The notes below the pieces were generated by a model, which was not told the origin of the DNA, searched no databases, and saw nothing but the letters and a program-made list of their open reading frames with translations. Position numbers and translations under genes: made by a program. Positions 43,354 through 50,981 of a DNA stretch of 64,000 nucleotides are shown piece by piece (positions within the stretch are counted from its first letter, which is position 1; each line of letters opens with the position of its first letter). The DNA is from Lachnospiraceae bacterium (GTDB taxonomy: Bacteria > Bacillota > Clostridia > Lachnospirales > Lachnospiraceae). Where the stretch lies: contig CABJBM010000029.1 in the NCBI GenBank assembly GCA_902363835.1, positions 1 through 64,000 of the forward strand, given 5' to 3'.

Positions 43354-44061
43354 TTGGAATCGTCCTATATTGCCGTAGATTTGGAAACCACCGGCCTTGA
43401 TCCAAAACAGGATAAGATCATTGAAATCGGAGCAGTAAAGGTTGTGAACGGACAGATAATGGAAAGCTATGAGACTTTTGTGAACCCTTACCGGAAGCTG
43501 GAGTCCAGGGTGATTATACTTACCGGCATTGGTGATCACCAGCTGGAAACTTCTCCGGGGATCGGGGAAGTGATCGGCGGATTCCTGGAATTTGCAGAAA
43601 ATCTGCCCATACTGGGACATCATGTGATTTTTGATTACAGTTTTTTAAAACGCGCCGTGATCAACGAAGGCGGCTGTTTTGAACGCCGGGGGATTGATAC
43701 CCTTAAGCTTGCCAGAAAGTATATGCCTCCGGATGAGAAAAAAAATCTGGCTGCTGCCTGCGGATATTTTGGGATTACTCAGACCCTGAGCCACCGGGCG
43801 CTTGCGGATGCAAAGGCAGCCCACGGACTGTATCAGGAAATGGCAAATCGCTATGGGGAGAAATCGCCGGAAGCTTTTGACTCTCAGGCTTTGATTTATA
43901 AGGCAAAAAGGGAACAGCCGGCCTCAAAAAGGCAAAAAGAACACTTGCAGGATTTATTAAAATATCATAAAATAGTTTTATCTGTGCAAACGGAACATTT
44001 GTCCAGAAATGAAATATCAAGAATCACGGATAAAATCATAGCACAGTATGGAAGAATATAA
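43354..44061 (+). CDS. 3'-5' exonuclease, DnaQ/PolC-like
   Basis: 235-aa DEDD exonuclease. TTG 43354 is chosen: AAGGAGG lies just before it and the protein begins at the Exo I strand YIAVDLETTGLDP; earlier in-frame codons lie within nth. Exo I DLETTG, Exo II GHHVIFDYSFL and Exo III SHRALADAKAAHGL (DEDDh type) are complete. The C-terminal 60 residues are charged and unrecognised. A DNA proofreading or repair exonuclease fits its coupling to nth. Confidence 0.9.
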   Translation: MESSYIAVDLETTGLDPKQDKIIEIGAVKVVNGQIMESYETFVNPYRKLESRVIILTGIGDHQLETSPGIGEVIGGFLEFAENLPILGHHVIFDYSFLKRAVINEGGCFERRGIDTLKLARKYMPPDEKKNLAAACGYFGITQTLSHRALADAKAAHGLYQEMANRYGEKSPEAFDSQALIYKAKREQPASKRQKEHLQDLLKYHKIVLSVQTEHLSRNEISRITDKIIAQYGRI

Positions 44062-44076
44062 GAGAGGTGATACGGT

Positions 44077-44190
44077 ATGATTAATTTTAACAATAAAAAC
44101 AACAGAAAATTTTTATCAGTAGTTTTGATCCTTGTAGTCATTTTGCTGATTGCTGCCATGGTGCTTCCAATGATGCTTCAGTTTATGTAA
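44077..44190 (+). CDS. 37-aa small membrane protein
   Basis: ATG 44077 follows GAGAGGTGAT at good spacing. Translation gives a charged start (INFNNKNNRKF), one hydrophobic span of about 22 residues (residues 13-34) and a short tail MLQFM. It is 15 bp after the exonuclease gene and 59 bp before the VanW gene, so it is likely cotranscribed. I know of no family; single-span peptides of this type often bind a membrane partner. The strong ribosome site and clean transmembrane profile favour a real gene. Confidence 0.6.
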   Translation: MINFNNKNNRKFLSVVLILVVILLIAAMVLPMMLQFM

Positions 44191-44249
44191 GTGATCAGGG
44201 AGGAGCATTGGCAGCATTCAGGCACAGCAGCAGAGCATGAGGAATGAAT

Positions 44250-45746
44250 ATGAAAAAGAAAACTTTGTCCATGAGCCTGGCGGCGATTGTAATTGCGGCG
44301 GGAATTGGATTACTCTCTCCTACCTATGTTAAGGCTGATACCCTTCCGGACGGAATATATGTGGGAGAATATAATCTGGGAGGTATGACAGAAGAAGAAG
44401 CCAGCCAAAAGATCCAGGAGCTGGTAAATGAAATGGAAAATCAGAAGATAACATTGATCGTTGACGGACAGCCGGTGGAAACCGTGGCAAAGGAACTGGG
44501 CTTTCACTGGAGCAATCCTGAGGCTGTGTCCCAGGCTGCATCTTCCTGGCAGGGAGGCAACTTAATCAAACGATATTTGAATAAAAAGGATATTGAGCAA
44601 AACCATGTGATCATTCCTCTGGAAACGGCTCTTGACGATGGGAGAGTGGCAGCTTTTGTTGCGGAGAAGTGTGCGCAGGCAATGGTTGAACCAAAGAATG
44701 CCACCATTGTCCGTGATAAAGGGGCATTTATCGTGACACCATCTGTTATCGGAAAAACCGTGGATGTGGCGGCTACCAAGCAGGCCCTGGATGCGGCTCT
44801 TGCCAACGGCCTTGATGAACCCGTAACAGCTACCGCAGTTGTTTCAGAGGTAAGGCCTGCAATTGCCATGGAAGATTTGTCTACCATAAAGGATGTGCTT
44901 GGAACCTTTTCCACCAGCTTTTCTTCCAGCGGTGCTTCCAGGTCCAAGAATCTTGAAGTAGGTGCGGGCAAGATCAATGGACGGGTACTCATGCCCGGGG
45001 AAACCTTATCCGGGTACGAATGCATGCATCCCTTTACCCTGGCCAATGGCTATGCTACGGCAGCTGCTTATGAGAACGGCCAGGTGGTGGACAGCGTAGG
45101 CGGAGGGGTATGTCAGATCGCCACCACCCTTTATAATACCGTACTCAGGGCGGAGCTGGAAGTCACTCAGAGGCAGAATCACTCCATGGTGGTAGGTTAT
45201 GTAAAGCCCTCTGAGGATGCAGCCATTGCAGGTACGTATAAGGATATTAAATTTACCAACAACTACAGCACACCCATTTATGTAGAGGGCTATACTTCCG
45301 GAAAGACCCTTACCTTTACCATCTACGGAAAGGAAACCAGACCTGCAAACAGGACCTTTGAGTTTGTTTCCGAGACCTTAAGCGTAACAGATCCGGGTGC
45401 TCCCAAGGAAGTGGTGGATCCTGCCATGCCGCCGGGAAGCAGAAAGCAGGTTCAGTCCGCACATAAAGGGATGAAGTCCAGGTTGTGGAAGGTGGTTTAT
45501 GTGGATGGCGTAGAGCAGAGCCGGGAGATTCTTCATACGGATACTTATAACCCATCAAAGGCCATCATAAAAGTCGGCCCTGCAGCGCCTGCAGTGGCAG
45601 TTCCTTCTGAGACTCCGGGAGTTCCTGTGGAAACACCACCGGTGGTGACGCCGCCTGAAACGGCTCCTGCAGAGACTGTGGATCCAGGGATTGGTCCGGG
45701 TCAGGTGCAGGGAGAGGGCCCGGCTGAGGTGGGACCTGGAGTGTAG
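44250..45746 (+). CDS. VanW family protein, exported
   Basis: 498-aa secreted protein. ATG 44250 gives a standard signal peptide (MKKKTLSMSLAAIVIAAG, cleavage near VKA); an ATG two codons earlier is possible. Residues about 35-200 are a YoaR-like putative peptidoglycan-binding region (GMTEEEASQKIQELV). The VanW domain spans about 225-375 and includes GGGVCQIATTLYNTVL and FTNNYSTPIYVEGY. A G5-like or linker region and a Pro/Glu/Val-rich low-complexity tail follow. VanW accompanies some vancomycin-resistance clusters, but most members, like this, stand alone and have no proven function; an envelope role is likely. Confidence 0.88.
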   Translation: MKKKTLSMSLAAIVIAAGIGLLSPTYVKADTLPDGIYVGEYNLGGMTEEEASQKIQELVNEMENQKITLIVDGQPVETVAKELGFHWSNPEAVSQAASSWQGGNLIKRYLNKKDIEQNHVIIPLETALDDGRVAAFVAEKCAQAMVEPKNATIVRDKGAFIVTPSVIGKTVDVAATKQALDAALANGLDEPVTATAVVSEVRPAIAMEDLSTIKDVLGTFSTSFSSSGASRSKNLEVGAGKINGRVLMPGETLSGYECMHPFTLANGYATAAAYENGQVVDSVGGGVCQIATTLYNTVLRAELEVTQRQNHSMVVGYVKPSEDAAIAGTYKDIKFTNNYSTPIYVEGYTSGKTLTFTIYGKETRPANRTFEFVSETLSVTDPGAPKEVVDPAMPPGSRKQVQSAHKGMKSRLWKVVYVDGVEQSREILHTDTYNPSKAIIKVGPAAPAVAVPSETPGVPVETPPVVTPPETAPAETVDPGIGPGQVQGEGPAEVGPGV

Positions 45747-45758
45747 GAAGAAAAGCAT

Positions 45759-46379
45759 ATGAGACGGATTGAAAGGGAAAATGCCGGAACACTAAGGCCC
45801 GGGCAGGATCTTGTTGTAGCAGGATATGCCGGGCTGTGGGGAACGGTAGAAACCGTAAAAAATAAAAAAGAAGAGTTATGCCAATGGTTTTCCGGAGACT
45901 ATGTGGACCGGATTTTGGAAAACAAAGACATTGTGCCGGAAGCTGATTTGGAAAAGTGGAAAAGATTCGGCGCGGCTGAGTGTGAACCCGCAGGAGAGGG
46001 CGGGATCTTAAAGGCTCTCTGGGACTTGTCTGGGGCTTACATGACGGGAATCCGGTTTTCTCTCCGTAAAATTCCGGTGAAACAGGAAACCATTGAGATT
46101 TGTGAGCGGTACGATTTAAACCCGTACCGCCTTTTCTCAAAGGGCTGTCTGCTTTTTTCAGCGGATAACGGAGGGGACTTGGTACAAGCGTTAAAAGAGC
46201 AGGGAATCCACGCCGCTGTAATCGGGAAAGTGACGGGAGGCATCAAACGGATCATTGACCAGGGCGAAGGAATCGGTTATCTTGACCGGCCTTCAGAGGA
46301 TGAGCTTTATAAGGTCTTATCAAATAATAAGGAACGCCCTGGGGGGCATACCTTTATGTCCAAAAGGCGTGGACAATAA
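45759..46379 (+). CDS. AIR-synthase-related protein, C-terminal domain (HypE/ThiL-like)
   Basis: 206-aa cytoplasmic protein with GGAAGAAAAG before ATG 45759. The C-terminal half resembles the AIRS_C domain of HypE/PurM/ThiL proteins: NPYRLFSKGCLLFSADNGGDLVQALKEQGIHAAVIGKV matches the usual strand-helix pattern. The N-terminal ATP-binding half of those enzymes seems missing or much shortened (GQDLVVAGYAGLWGTVE is the expected opening). It may be a stand-alone regulator or binding protein. The stop codon lies inside the first unit of a 52-bp tandem repeat, so the last 15 residues are encoded by the repeat. Confidence 0.65.
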   Translation: MRRIERENAGTLRPGQDLVVAGYAGLWGTVETVKNKKEELCQWFSGDYVDRILENKDIVPEADLEKWKRFGAAECEPAGEGGILKALWDLSGAYMTGIRFSLRKIPVKQETIEICERYDLNPYRLFSKGCLLFSADNGGDLVQALKEQGIHAAVIGKVTGGIKRIIDQGEGIGYLDRPSEDELYKVLSNNKERPGGHTFMSKRRGQ

Positions 46380-46486
46380 TTAGGAACGCTCTATGGGGCA
46401 TACCTTTATGTCCAAAAGGCGTGGACAATAATTAGGAACGCCCTATGGGGCATACCTTTATGTCCAAAAAGCGTGGACAATAATTA
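46331..46486. repeat. Three-copy 52-bp tandem repeat
   Basis: Units are at 46331-46382, 46383-46434 and 46435-46486, differing at only a few bases. Each contains TGTCCA and TGGACA arms around a 7-nt loop and an outer ACGCC/GGCGT pair, so each can form a nested hairpin. Unit one covers the end of the AIRS-like gene; the rest fills the gap to the Lrp gene. Fifty-two is not a multiple of three, so the repeat is not extending the protein. Confidence 0.9.
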
Positions 46487-46505
46487 GGAAATCAGGAGGC
46501 AGGAT

Positions 46506-46988
46506 ATGAGAGAAAAGATATTGGCAATTATTGAAAAAAACAGCAGGATTGATTTAAAGGATCTGGCAATTCTTTTAGGGGAAAGTGAGACCGCCATTGC
46601 CAATGAGATCGCTGAAATGGAAAAAGAACATATCATATGCGGTTACCACACCCTGATTAACTGGGATAATACCAGTGATGAAAAGGTTATGGCATTAATT
46701 GAGGTAAAGGTCACTCCCCAGAGAGGTATGGGATTTGATAAGATCGCTGAACGCATTTACCAGTACAGCGAGGTGAATGCTGTTTATCTCATGTCCGGCT
46801 CCTTTGATTTCACGGTTTTCATAGAAGGAAAGACCATGAGGCAGGTGGCTCAGTTTGTATCGGAAAGGCTGTCTCCCATGGAATCCGTATTAAGCACGGC
46901 CACTCATTTTGTCTTAAAGAAGTACAAAGACCACGGAACCGTTCTTGCAGAAGTAACGCCCGATGAAAGGATGTTGATTACGCCGTGA
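46506..46988 (+). CDS. Lrp/AsnC family transcriptional regulator
   Basis: 160-aa regulator with AGGAGGCAGG before the ATG. The N-terminal HTH (RIDLKDLAILLGESETAIANEI) is followed by a RAM-type effector domain (VNAVYLMSGSFDFTVFIEGK). The next gene, an aminotransferase, starts at a GTG overlapping its stop, so they are coupled and the regulator probably controls amino-acid metabolism including its partner. Confidence 0.9.
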   Translation: MREKILAIIEKNSRIDLKDLAILLGESETAIANEIAEMEKEHIICGYHTLINWDNTSDEKVMALIEVKVTPQRGMGFDKIAERIYQYSEVNAVYLMSGSFDFTVFIEGKTMRQVAQFVSERLSPMESVLSTATHFVLKKYKDHGTVLAEVTPDERMLITP

Positions 46989-48154
46989 GAAATCCATTAT
47001 CAGATCGAATCGTAGAGATTCCGCCTTCCGGAATCCGCAAGTTTTTTGATATAGTCAGTGAAATGAAGGATGCCATTTCCCTGGGTGTTGGGGAACCTGA
47101 TTTTGATACTCCCTGGCATATCCGGGAAGAGGGGATCTATTCCCTGGAAAAGGGCCGGACGTTTTATACCTCCAATGCAGGTCTAAAGGAATTAAAGGTG
47201 GAAATTTGCAGCTATTTGAGCCGGCGCTTTGAGGTTACATATGATCCTGATCATGAGGTCATGGTAACGGTGGGCGGCAGCGAAGCCATTGATATTGCCC
47301 TTCGGGCCATGTTAAATCCAGGGGATGAGGTGCTGATTCCCCAGCCCAGCTATGTTTCCTATGTGCCCTGTACCATTTTGGCAAACGGCGTTCCGGTCAT
47401 CATTGATCTGGAAGCAAAGGACCAGTTTAAGCTGACCGGTGAAAAGCTGCTGGAAAAGATCACTCCAAAAACCAAGGTACTGGTGCTTCCATTCCCTAAC
47501 AATCCTACGGGAGCCGTTATGAAAGCGGAGGAGCTGGAGGAAATCGCAAGAATCGTAACAGAGAAGGATTTATTTGTAATATCCGATGAGATTTATGCGG
47601 AGCTCACTTACGGAAGTGATCACACCACCATTGCCGCATTTCCCGGAATGAGGGACAGGACCGTACTCATTAACGGTTTTTCAAAATCCTACGCAATGAC
47701 CGGCTGGCGCCTTGGCTATGCCGCCGCACCCAGGGTGATCCTGGAACAGATGTTAAAGATCCATCAGTTTGCCATTATGTGTGCGCCTACCACCAGCCAG
47801 TACGCTGCGGTAGCTGCCCTGCGTGACGGTGATAAGGATGTTCAGGTGATGAGAGAATCCTATGACCAGAGACGCCGTTATCTGATTCATGCCTTTAAGG
47901 AAATGGGAATGGAGTGCTTTGAGCCTCATGGAGCATTTTATACCTTCCCCTCCATCAAACGGTTTGGCATGACCTCTGATGAATTCGCAACCAGGCTTCT
48001 TCGGGAAGAAAAGGTTGCAGTGGTGCCTGGGACGGCATTTGGAGACTGCGGAGAAGGATACTTACGGATTTCCTATGCATATTCCCTGGAGAATCTTAAG
48101 GAGGCCTTAAGCCGTATGGGCCGATTTATCAAGAAACTGGAGGAAAAAGCGTAA
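46985..48154 (+). CDS. PLP-dependent aminotransferase, class I/II
   Basis: 389-aa fold-type-I aminotransferase starting at GTG 46985, four bases overlapping the Lrp gene. PLP-site features are GGSEAIDIALRAMLNPGDEV, PFPNNPTGAVM, the Asp of ISDEIYAEL, and the Schiff-base Lys in GFSKSYAMTGWRLGY; a substrate-carboxylate Arg is in YLRISYAYS. It transfers an amino group between an amino acid and a 2-oxo acid; PatA- or aspartate-type activity is likely but not resolved. The trmL gene follows after 4 bp. Confidence 0.92.
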   Translation: MRNPLSDRIVEIPPSGIRKFFDIVSEMKDAISLGVGEPDFDTPWHIREEGIYSLEKGRTFYTSNAGLKELKVEICSYLSRRFEVTYDPDHEVMVTVGGSEAIDIALRAMLNPGDEVLIPQPSYVSYVPCTILANGVPVIIDLEAKDQFKLTGEKLLEKITPKTKVLVLPFPNNPTGAVMKAEELEEIARIVTEKDLFVISDEIYAELTYGSDHTTIAAFPGMRDRTVLINGFSKSYAMTGWRLGYAAAPRVILEQMLKIHQFAIMCAPTTSQYAAVAALRDGDKDVQVMRESYDQRRRYLIHAFKEMGMECFEPHGAFYTFPSIKRFGMTSDEFATRLLREEKVAVVPGTAFGDCGEGYLRISYAYSLENLKEALSRMGRFIKKLEEKA

Positions 48155-48158
48155 GGAT

Positions 48159-48653
48159 ATGAATATTGTATTATTAGAACCGGAGATGCCCGCTAATACG
48201 GGAAACATTGGGCGGACCTGCGTGGCAACAGGCACAAAGCTGCATTTGATCGAGCCCTTGGGTTTTAAGCTGAACGATAAGCTGATCAAGCGCGCCGGGC
48301 TGGATTACTGGGATAAGCTTGATGTGACCGTGTACAGCGATTATCAGGACTTTCTGGACCGGAATCCTGGAGCCAGGATTTATATGGCAACCACAAAAGG
48401 GCTCCATGTGTATTCTGAAGTGGAATATGAACCGGACTGCTTCCTGATGTTCGGAAAGGAGAGCGCCGGGATTCCGGAAGATATCCTTTTGGAGAATCAA
48501 AACCGCTGTGTCAGGATTCCCATGTGGGGGGATATCAGGTCCTTAAATTTATCCAATTCTGTTTCCATTGTTCTGTATGAAGCCTTAAGGCAGAACGGAT
48601 TTGAACGTATGACCATGAAGGGGGAGCTTCATCATCTTCAATGGAAAGAATAA
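48159..48653 (+). CDS. trmL: tRNA (cytidine(34)-2'-O)-methyltransferase
   Basis: 164-aa SPOUT methyltransferase. The N-terminal PEMPANTGNIGRTCVATG and the knot-forming segments LMFGKESAGIPEDIL and CVRIPMWGDIRSLNLSNSVSI are typical of TrmL, including the Asn-containing NTGNI and the RSLNLS loop that binds S-adenosylmethionine. It methylates the 2'-hydroxyl of the wobble base in some leucine tRNAs. It is 4 bp after the aminotransferase gene. A strong terminator follows. Confidence 0.95.
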   Translation: MNIVLLEPEMPANTGNIGRTCVATGTKLHLIEPLGFKLNDKLIKRAGLDYWDKLDVTVYSDYQDFLDRNPGARIYMATTKGLHVYSEVEYEPDCFLMFGKESAGIPEDILLENQNRCVRIPMWGDIRSLNLSNSVSIVLYEALRQNGFERMTMKGELHHLQWKE

Positions 48654-48659
48654 AAAATT

Positions 48660-48710
48660 ACCGGTACAGTCTTTTCCTGTTTTTACTTAAAAAGACTGTA
48701 CCGGTTTTTT
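48660..48710. terminator. Bidirectional terminator
   Basis: A perfect 16-bp stem (48660-48675 with 48690-48705) is flanked by six As and six Ts and lies between the convergent trmL and histidine kinase genes. Confidence 0.92.
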
Positions 48711-48751
48711 ATTTCTGCTCTTTTTTGCGGCAGTCGGAAGCTCTTCCCTCA

Positions 48752-50158
48752 TTATGGGGTTCCGGCCTTTGGCAGGCTGAAGATGAATTCCGAACCAACC
48801 CCTTCTGTGCTGACCACGTCGATATTCTCACCGTGGGACTGAATGATCTCTCTTACAATGGAAAGGCCAAGCCCTGTTCCTCTCTTATCCTTTCCCCTGG
48901 ACACATCTGTTTTATAGAACCGTTCCCAGATTTTTTTCAAGCTTTCCTTTGGAATGCCGATCCCCGTGTCCTTAATGGAAATAAAAACCTTTTCATACTT
49001 TCCCGAAGCCTGTATGTAGATGGTGGAATCTGCATGGCTGAATTTTATGGCATTGTCTGTGAGATTATAGAGGACCTGCTGGATTTTTCCAAGGTCAGCA
49101 TAAACCATCTGAATACTTTCGGAAAAGGTTAAATCAAAGGTGATGTTTTTTTCGCTGCAAGTTCCCTCAAAGGAGGCAACCGTATCTTTAATGACCCGGT
49201 TAATGTCAAAGCTGGTGCGGTTTAAATACCCCTTGGAGTCCAGGGAATTAAGGGTCAGAAGCCCCTGGGTCAGCTTGTTGAGCCGGTCTGTTTCTGAAAT
49301 GACCCTTTTTAAATATTTCTCATACATTTCCGGCGGTATGGTTCCGTCAAGGATGGCTTCCAGGTAGCCCTTAATGGAGGTCAGGGGAGAGCGGAAGTCA
49401 TGGGAAACGTTGGCGATAAAGGTTTTTTGGTATTCCTCCATCTTGCCCAGCTCAGCGGACATATAGTTAAGGGTAGCGGCTAAATAGCCCATTTCATCTC
49501 TCGTATGCACCTCAATGTGGTGCGCAAAATTTCCCTGAGCGTATTCATTTGCTCCTGCCGTGATTTTCTTAAGAGGAAAATACACATTTTTTGTAAAGAC
49601 CAGGAGGATGATCAGGGAGAGGCCGAACACCACTGACGATGTAACATAGACGATGTTTAAGATTCCGTCCCTCTCCATCCTTAAGTAGGATAAGGGCAGG
49701 TGAATCACTACGTAGCCGTGGGTGGTGTAGTTCCCTGTAATGGGCGCATGGACGCTTAAAACATCATAGGAAAACTGATGATAGTAATCGCCGATGATAT
49801 AGGATTTGTTGCCCATAAAGGTAGGGTCAAAGTTTTCAATGACCTGCCCCTGCTTGTCAGACTGAGCGCTGTCCGATACCACCTTGCCCTGACGGTCTAC
49901 GATCCATATCTGTCCGTGAAGGTAATTGGCCTCCTTAACAAGCTCCGGATAGGAGGAGGATAAGCTCATGTCCCTGCCGTAATACATGCCGCTGTAGGAG
50001 GAAGCGATCTGAGTGGCCTCGTCATACAGGGCTTCGGAGCGGCGGCCAAGAAGATACTGGTCCGTGATCTTTGAGGAAAATGTGGCAATGGTCACAAATC
50101 CAAGGAGGCCGAATGACAGGTAGCCCAGGATGAATTTATAATAGAGAGAATGTGTCAT
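48752..50158 (-). CDS. Sensor histidine kinase (PhoR-like)
   Basis: 468-aa kinase. First membrane segment residues 8-28, an outside domain of about 135 residues, second segment 167-188, HAMP 189-240. The phosphoacceptor is His253 in NVSHDFRSPLTSI, and the ATPase domain has NLTDNAIKFS, DTGIGIPKESL and GTGLGLSIV. The ATG directly abuts the stop of the response regulator gene, so the pair is translated together. Signal unknown; the layout is that of PhoR/ResE-like sensors. Confidence 0.94.
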   Translation of the reverse strand: MTHSLYYKFILGYLSFGLLGFVTIATFSSKITDQYLLGRRSEALYDEATQIASSYSGMYYGRDMSLSSSYPELVKEANYLHGQIWIVDRQGKVVSDSAQSDKQGQVIENFDPTFMGNKSYIIGDYYHQFSYDVLSVHAPITGNYTTHGYVVIHLPLSYLRMERDGILNIVYVTSSVVFGLSLIILLVFTKNVYFPLKKITAGANEYAQGNFAHHIEVHTRDEMGYLAATLNYMSAELGKMEEYQKTFIANVSHDFRSPLTSIKGYLEAILDGTIPPEMYEKYLKRVISETDRLNKLTQGLLTLNSLDSKGYLNRTSFDINRVIKDTVASFEGTCSEKNITFDLTFSESIQMVYADLGKIQQVLYNLTDNAIKFSHADSTIYIQASGKYEKVFISIKDTGIGIPKESLKKIWERFYKTDVSRGKDKRGTGLGLSIVREIIQSHGENIDVVSTEGVGSEFIFSLPKAGTP

Positions 50159-50869
50159 CTAGCGCTTCACCTCAAATTTATAGCCGATGCCCCAAACTGT
50201 TGTCAAAGCCCAGCCGGCGTGATCCTTGATCTTTTCCCGAAGCCGTTTGATGTGGACGTCAACGGTTCTGGTATCCCCGATGTATTCATATCCCCAGATG
50301 TGATCTAAAAGCTGTTCTCTTGTAAATACCTGGTTTGGAGAGGAGGACAGAAAATAAAGAAGTTCCAGCTCCTTTGGCGGCATCTCAATGGAATGGCCCA
50401 TATAGATGACGGAATAATTTGTAAGGTTAACAATGAGATCCGGATATTCCACATATTCCCCCTGATGATCCGTATGAAGGGCGGCAGGAACAGGGGAGGT
50501 CTGGTAGCGCCTTAAAACAGCCTTTACGCGGGCCACCAGTTCCTTGGAATCAAAGGGTTTGATCATATAGTCATCGGCGCCCAGCTCCAGGCCAAGGACT
50601 TTGTCAAAAACCTCACCCTTGGCGGACAGCATGATAATGGGAACCTGGGAGGAGGATCGCATCTCTCTGCAGACCTGGTAGCCATCCATGCCGGGAAGCA
50701 TCAGGTCCAAAAGTACCAGGTGAGGCCGGAATTCCGGAAACACCCGGATCGCCTCCTCTCCGTCGCCTACAATTTCTGTTTCATAGCATTCTTTTAATAA
50801 ATATAGGGAAATTAATTCTGCGATGTTGCTGTCATCATCCACGATCAAGATCCGCTGTTTTTCTGCCAT
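50159..50869 (-). CDS. OmpR/PhoB-type response regulator
   Basis: 236-aa regulator. ATG 50869 has AAAGGGGG upstream; the open frame runs 63 bp further but its start would read a repeat element. The receiver domain has the acidic pocket DDD, phosphoacceptor Asp in LVLLDLMLPGMDG and Lys in MIKPFDSKE. The C-terminal winged helix includes PPKELELLYFLSSSPNQVFTRE and DTRTVDVHIKRLREKI. It is the partner of the kinase at 48752. Confidence 0.94.
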   Translation of the reverse strand: MAEKQRILIVDDDSNIAELISLYLLKECYETEIVGDGEEAIRVFPEFRPHLVLLDLMLPGMDGYQVCREMRSSSQVPIIMLSAKGEVFDKVLGLELGADDYMIKPFDSKELVARVKAVLRRYQTSPVPAALHTDHQGEYVEYPDLIVNLTNYSVIYMGHSIEMPPKELELLYFLSSSPNQVFTREQLLDHIWGYEYIGDTRTVDVHIKRLREKIKDHAGWALTTVWGIGYKFEVKR

Positions 50870-50915
50870 AATGGCCCCCTTTCTCAAATGATTCACGCGA
50901 AGGCAGCGAGCCAGA

Positions 50916-50934
50916 CGGATATGCCTGCACATCC
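50916..50934 (-). repeat. Small hairpin element, copy 2
   Basis: On the minus strand, 19 bases match 7798-7816 with one change (GGATGTGCAGGCATATCCG). It lies about 50 bp upstream of the response regulator start. Confidence 0.55.
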
Positions 50935-50981
50935 ATTTGGCGGCCGCCCATAAAATACCTTGCAGACTGCATCAGGGTGTT

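Noticed and set aside
45565..46140. 191-aa minus-strand frame
   Set aside because: It runs across the end of the VanW gene and start of the AIRS-like gene; low-complexity Pro/Arg-rich product from the opposite strand.
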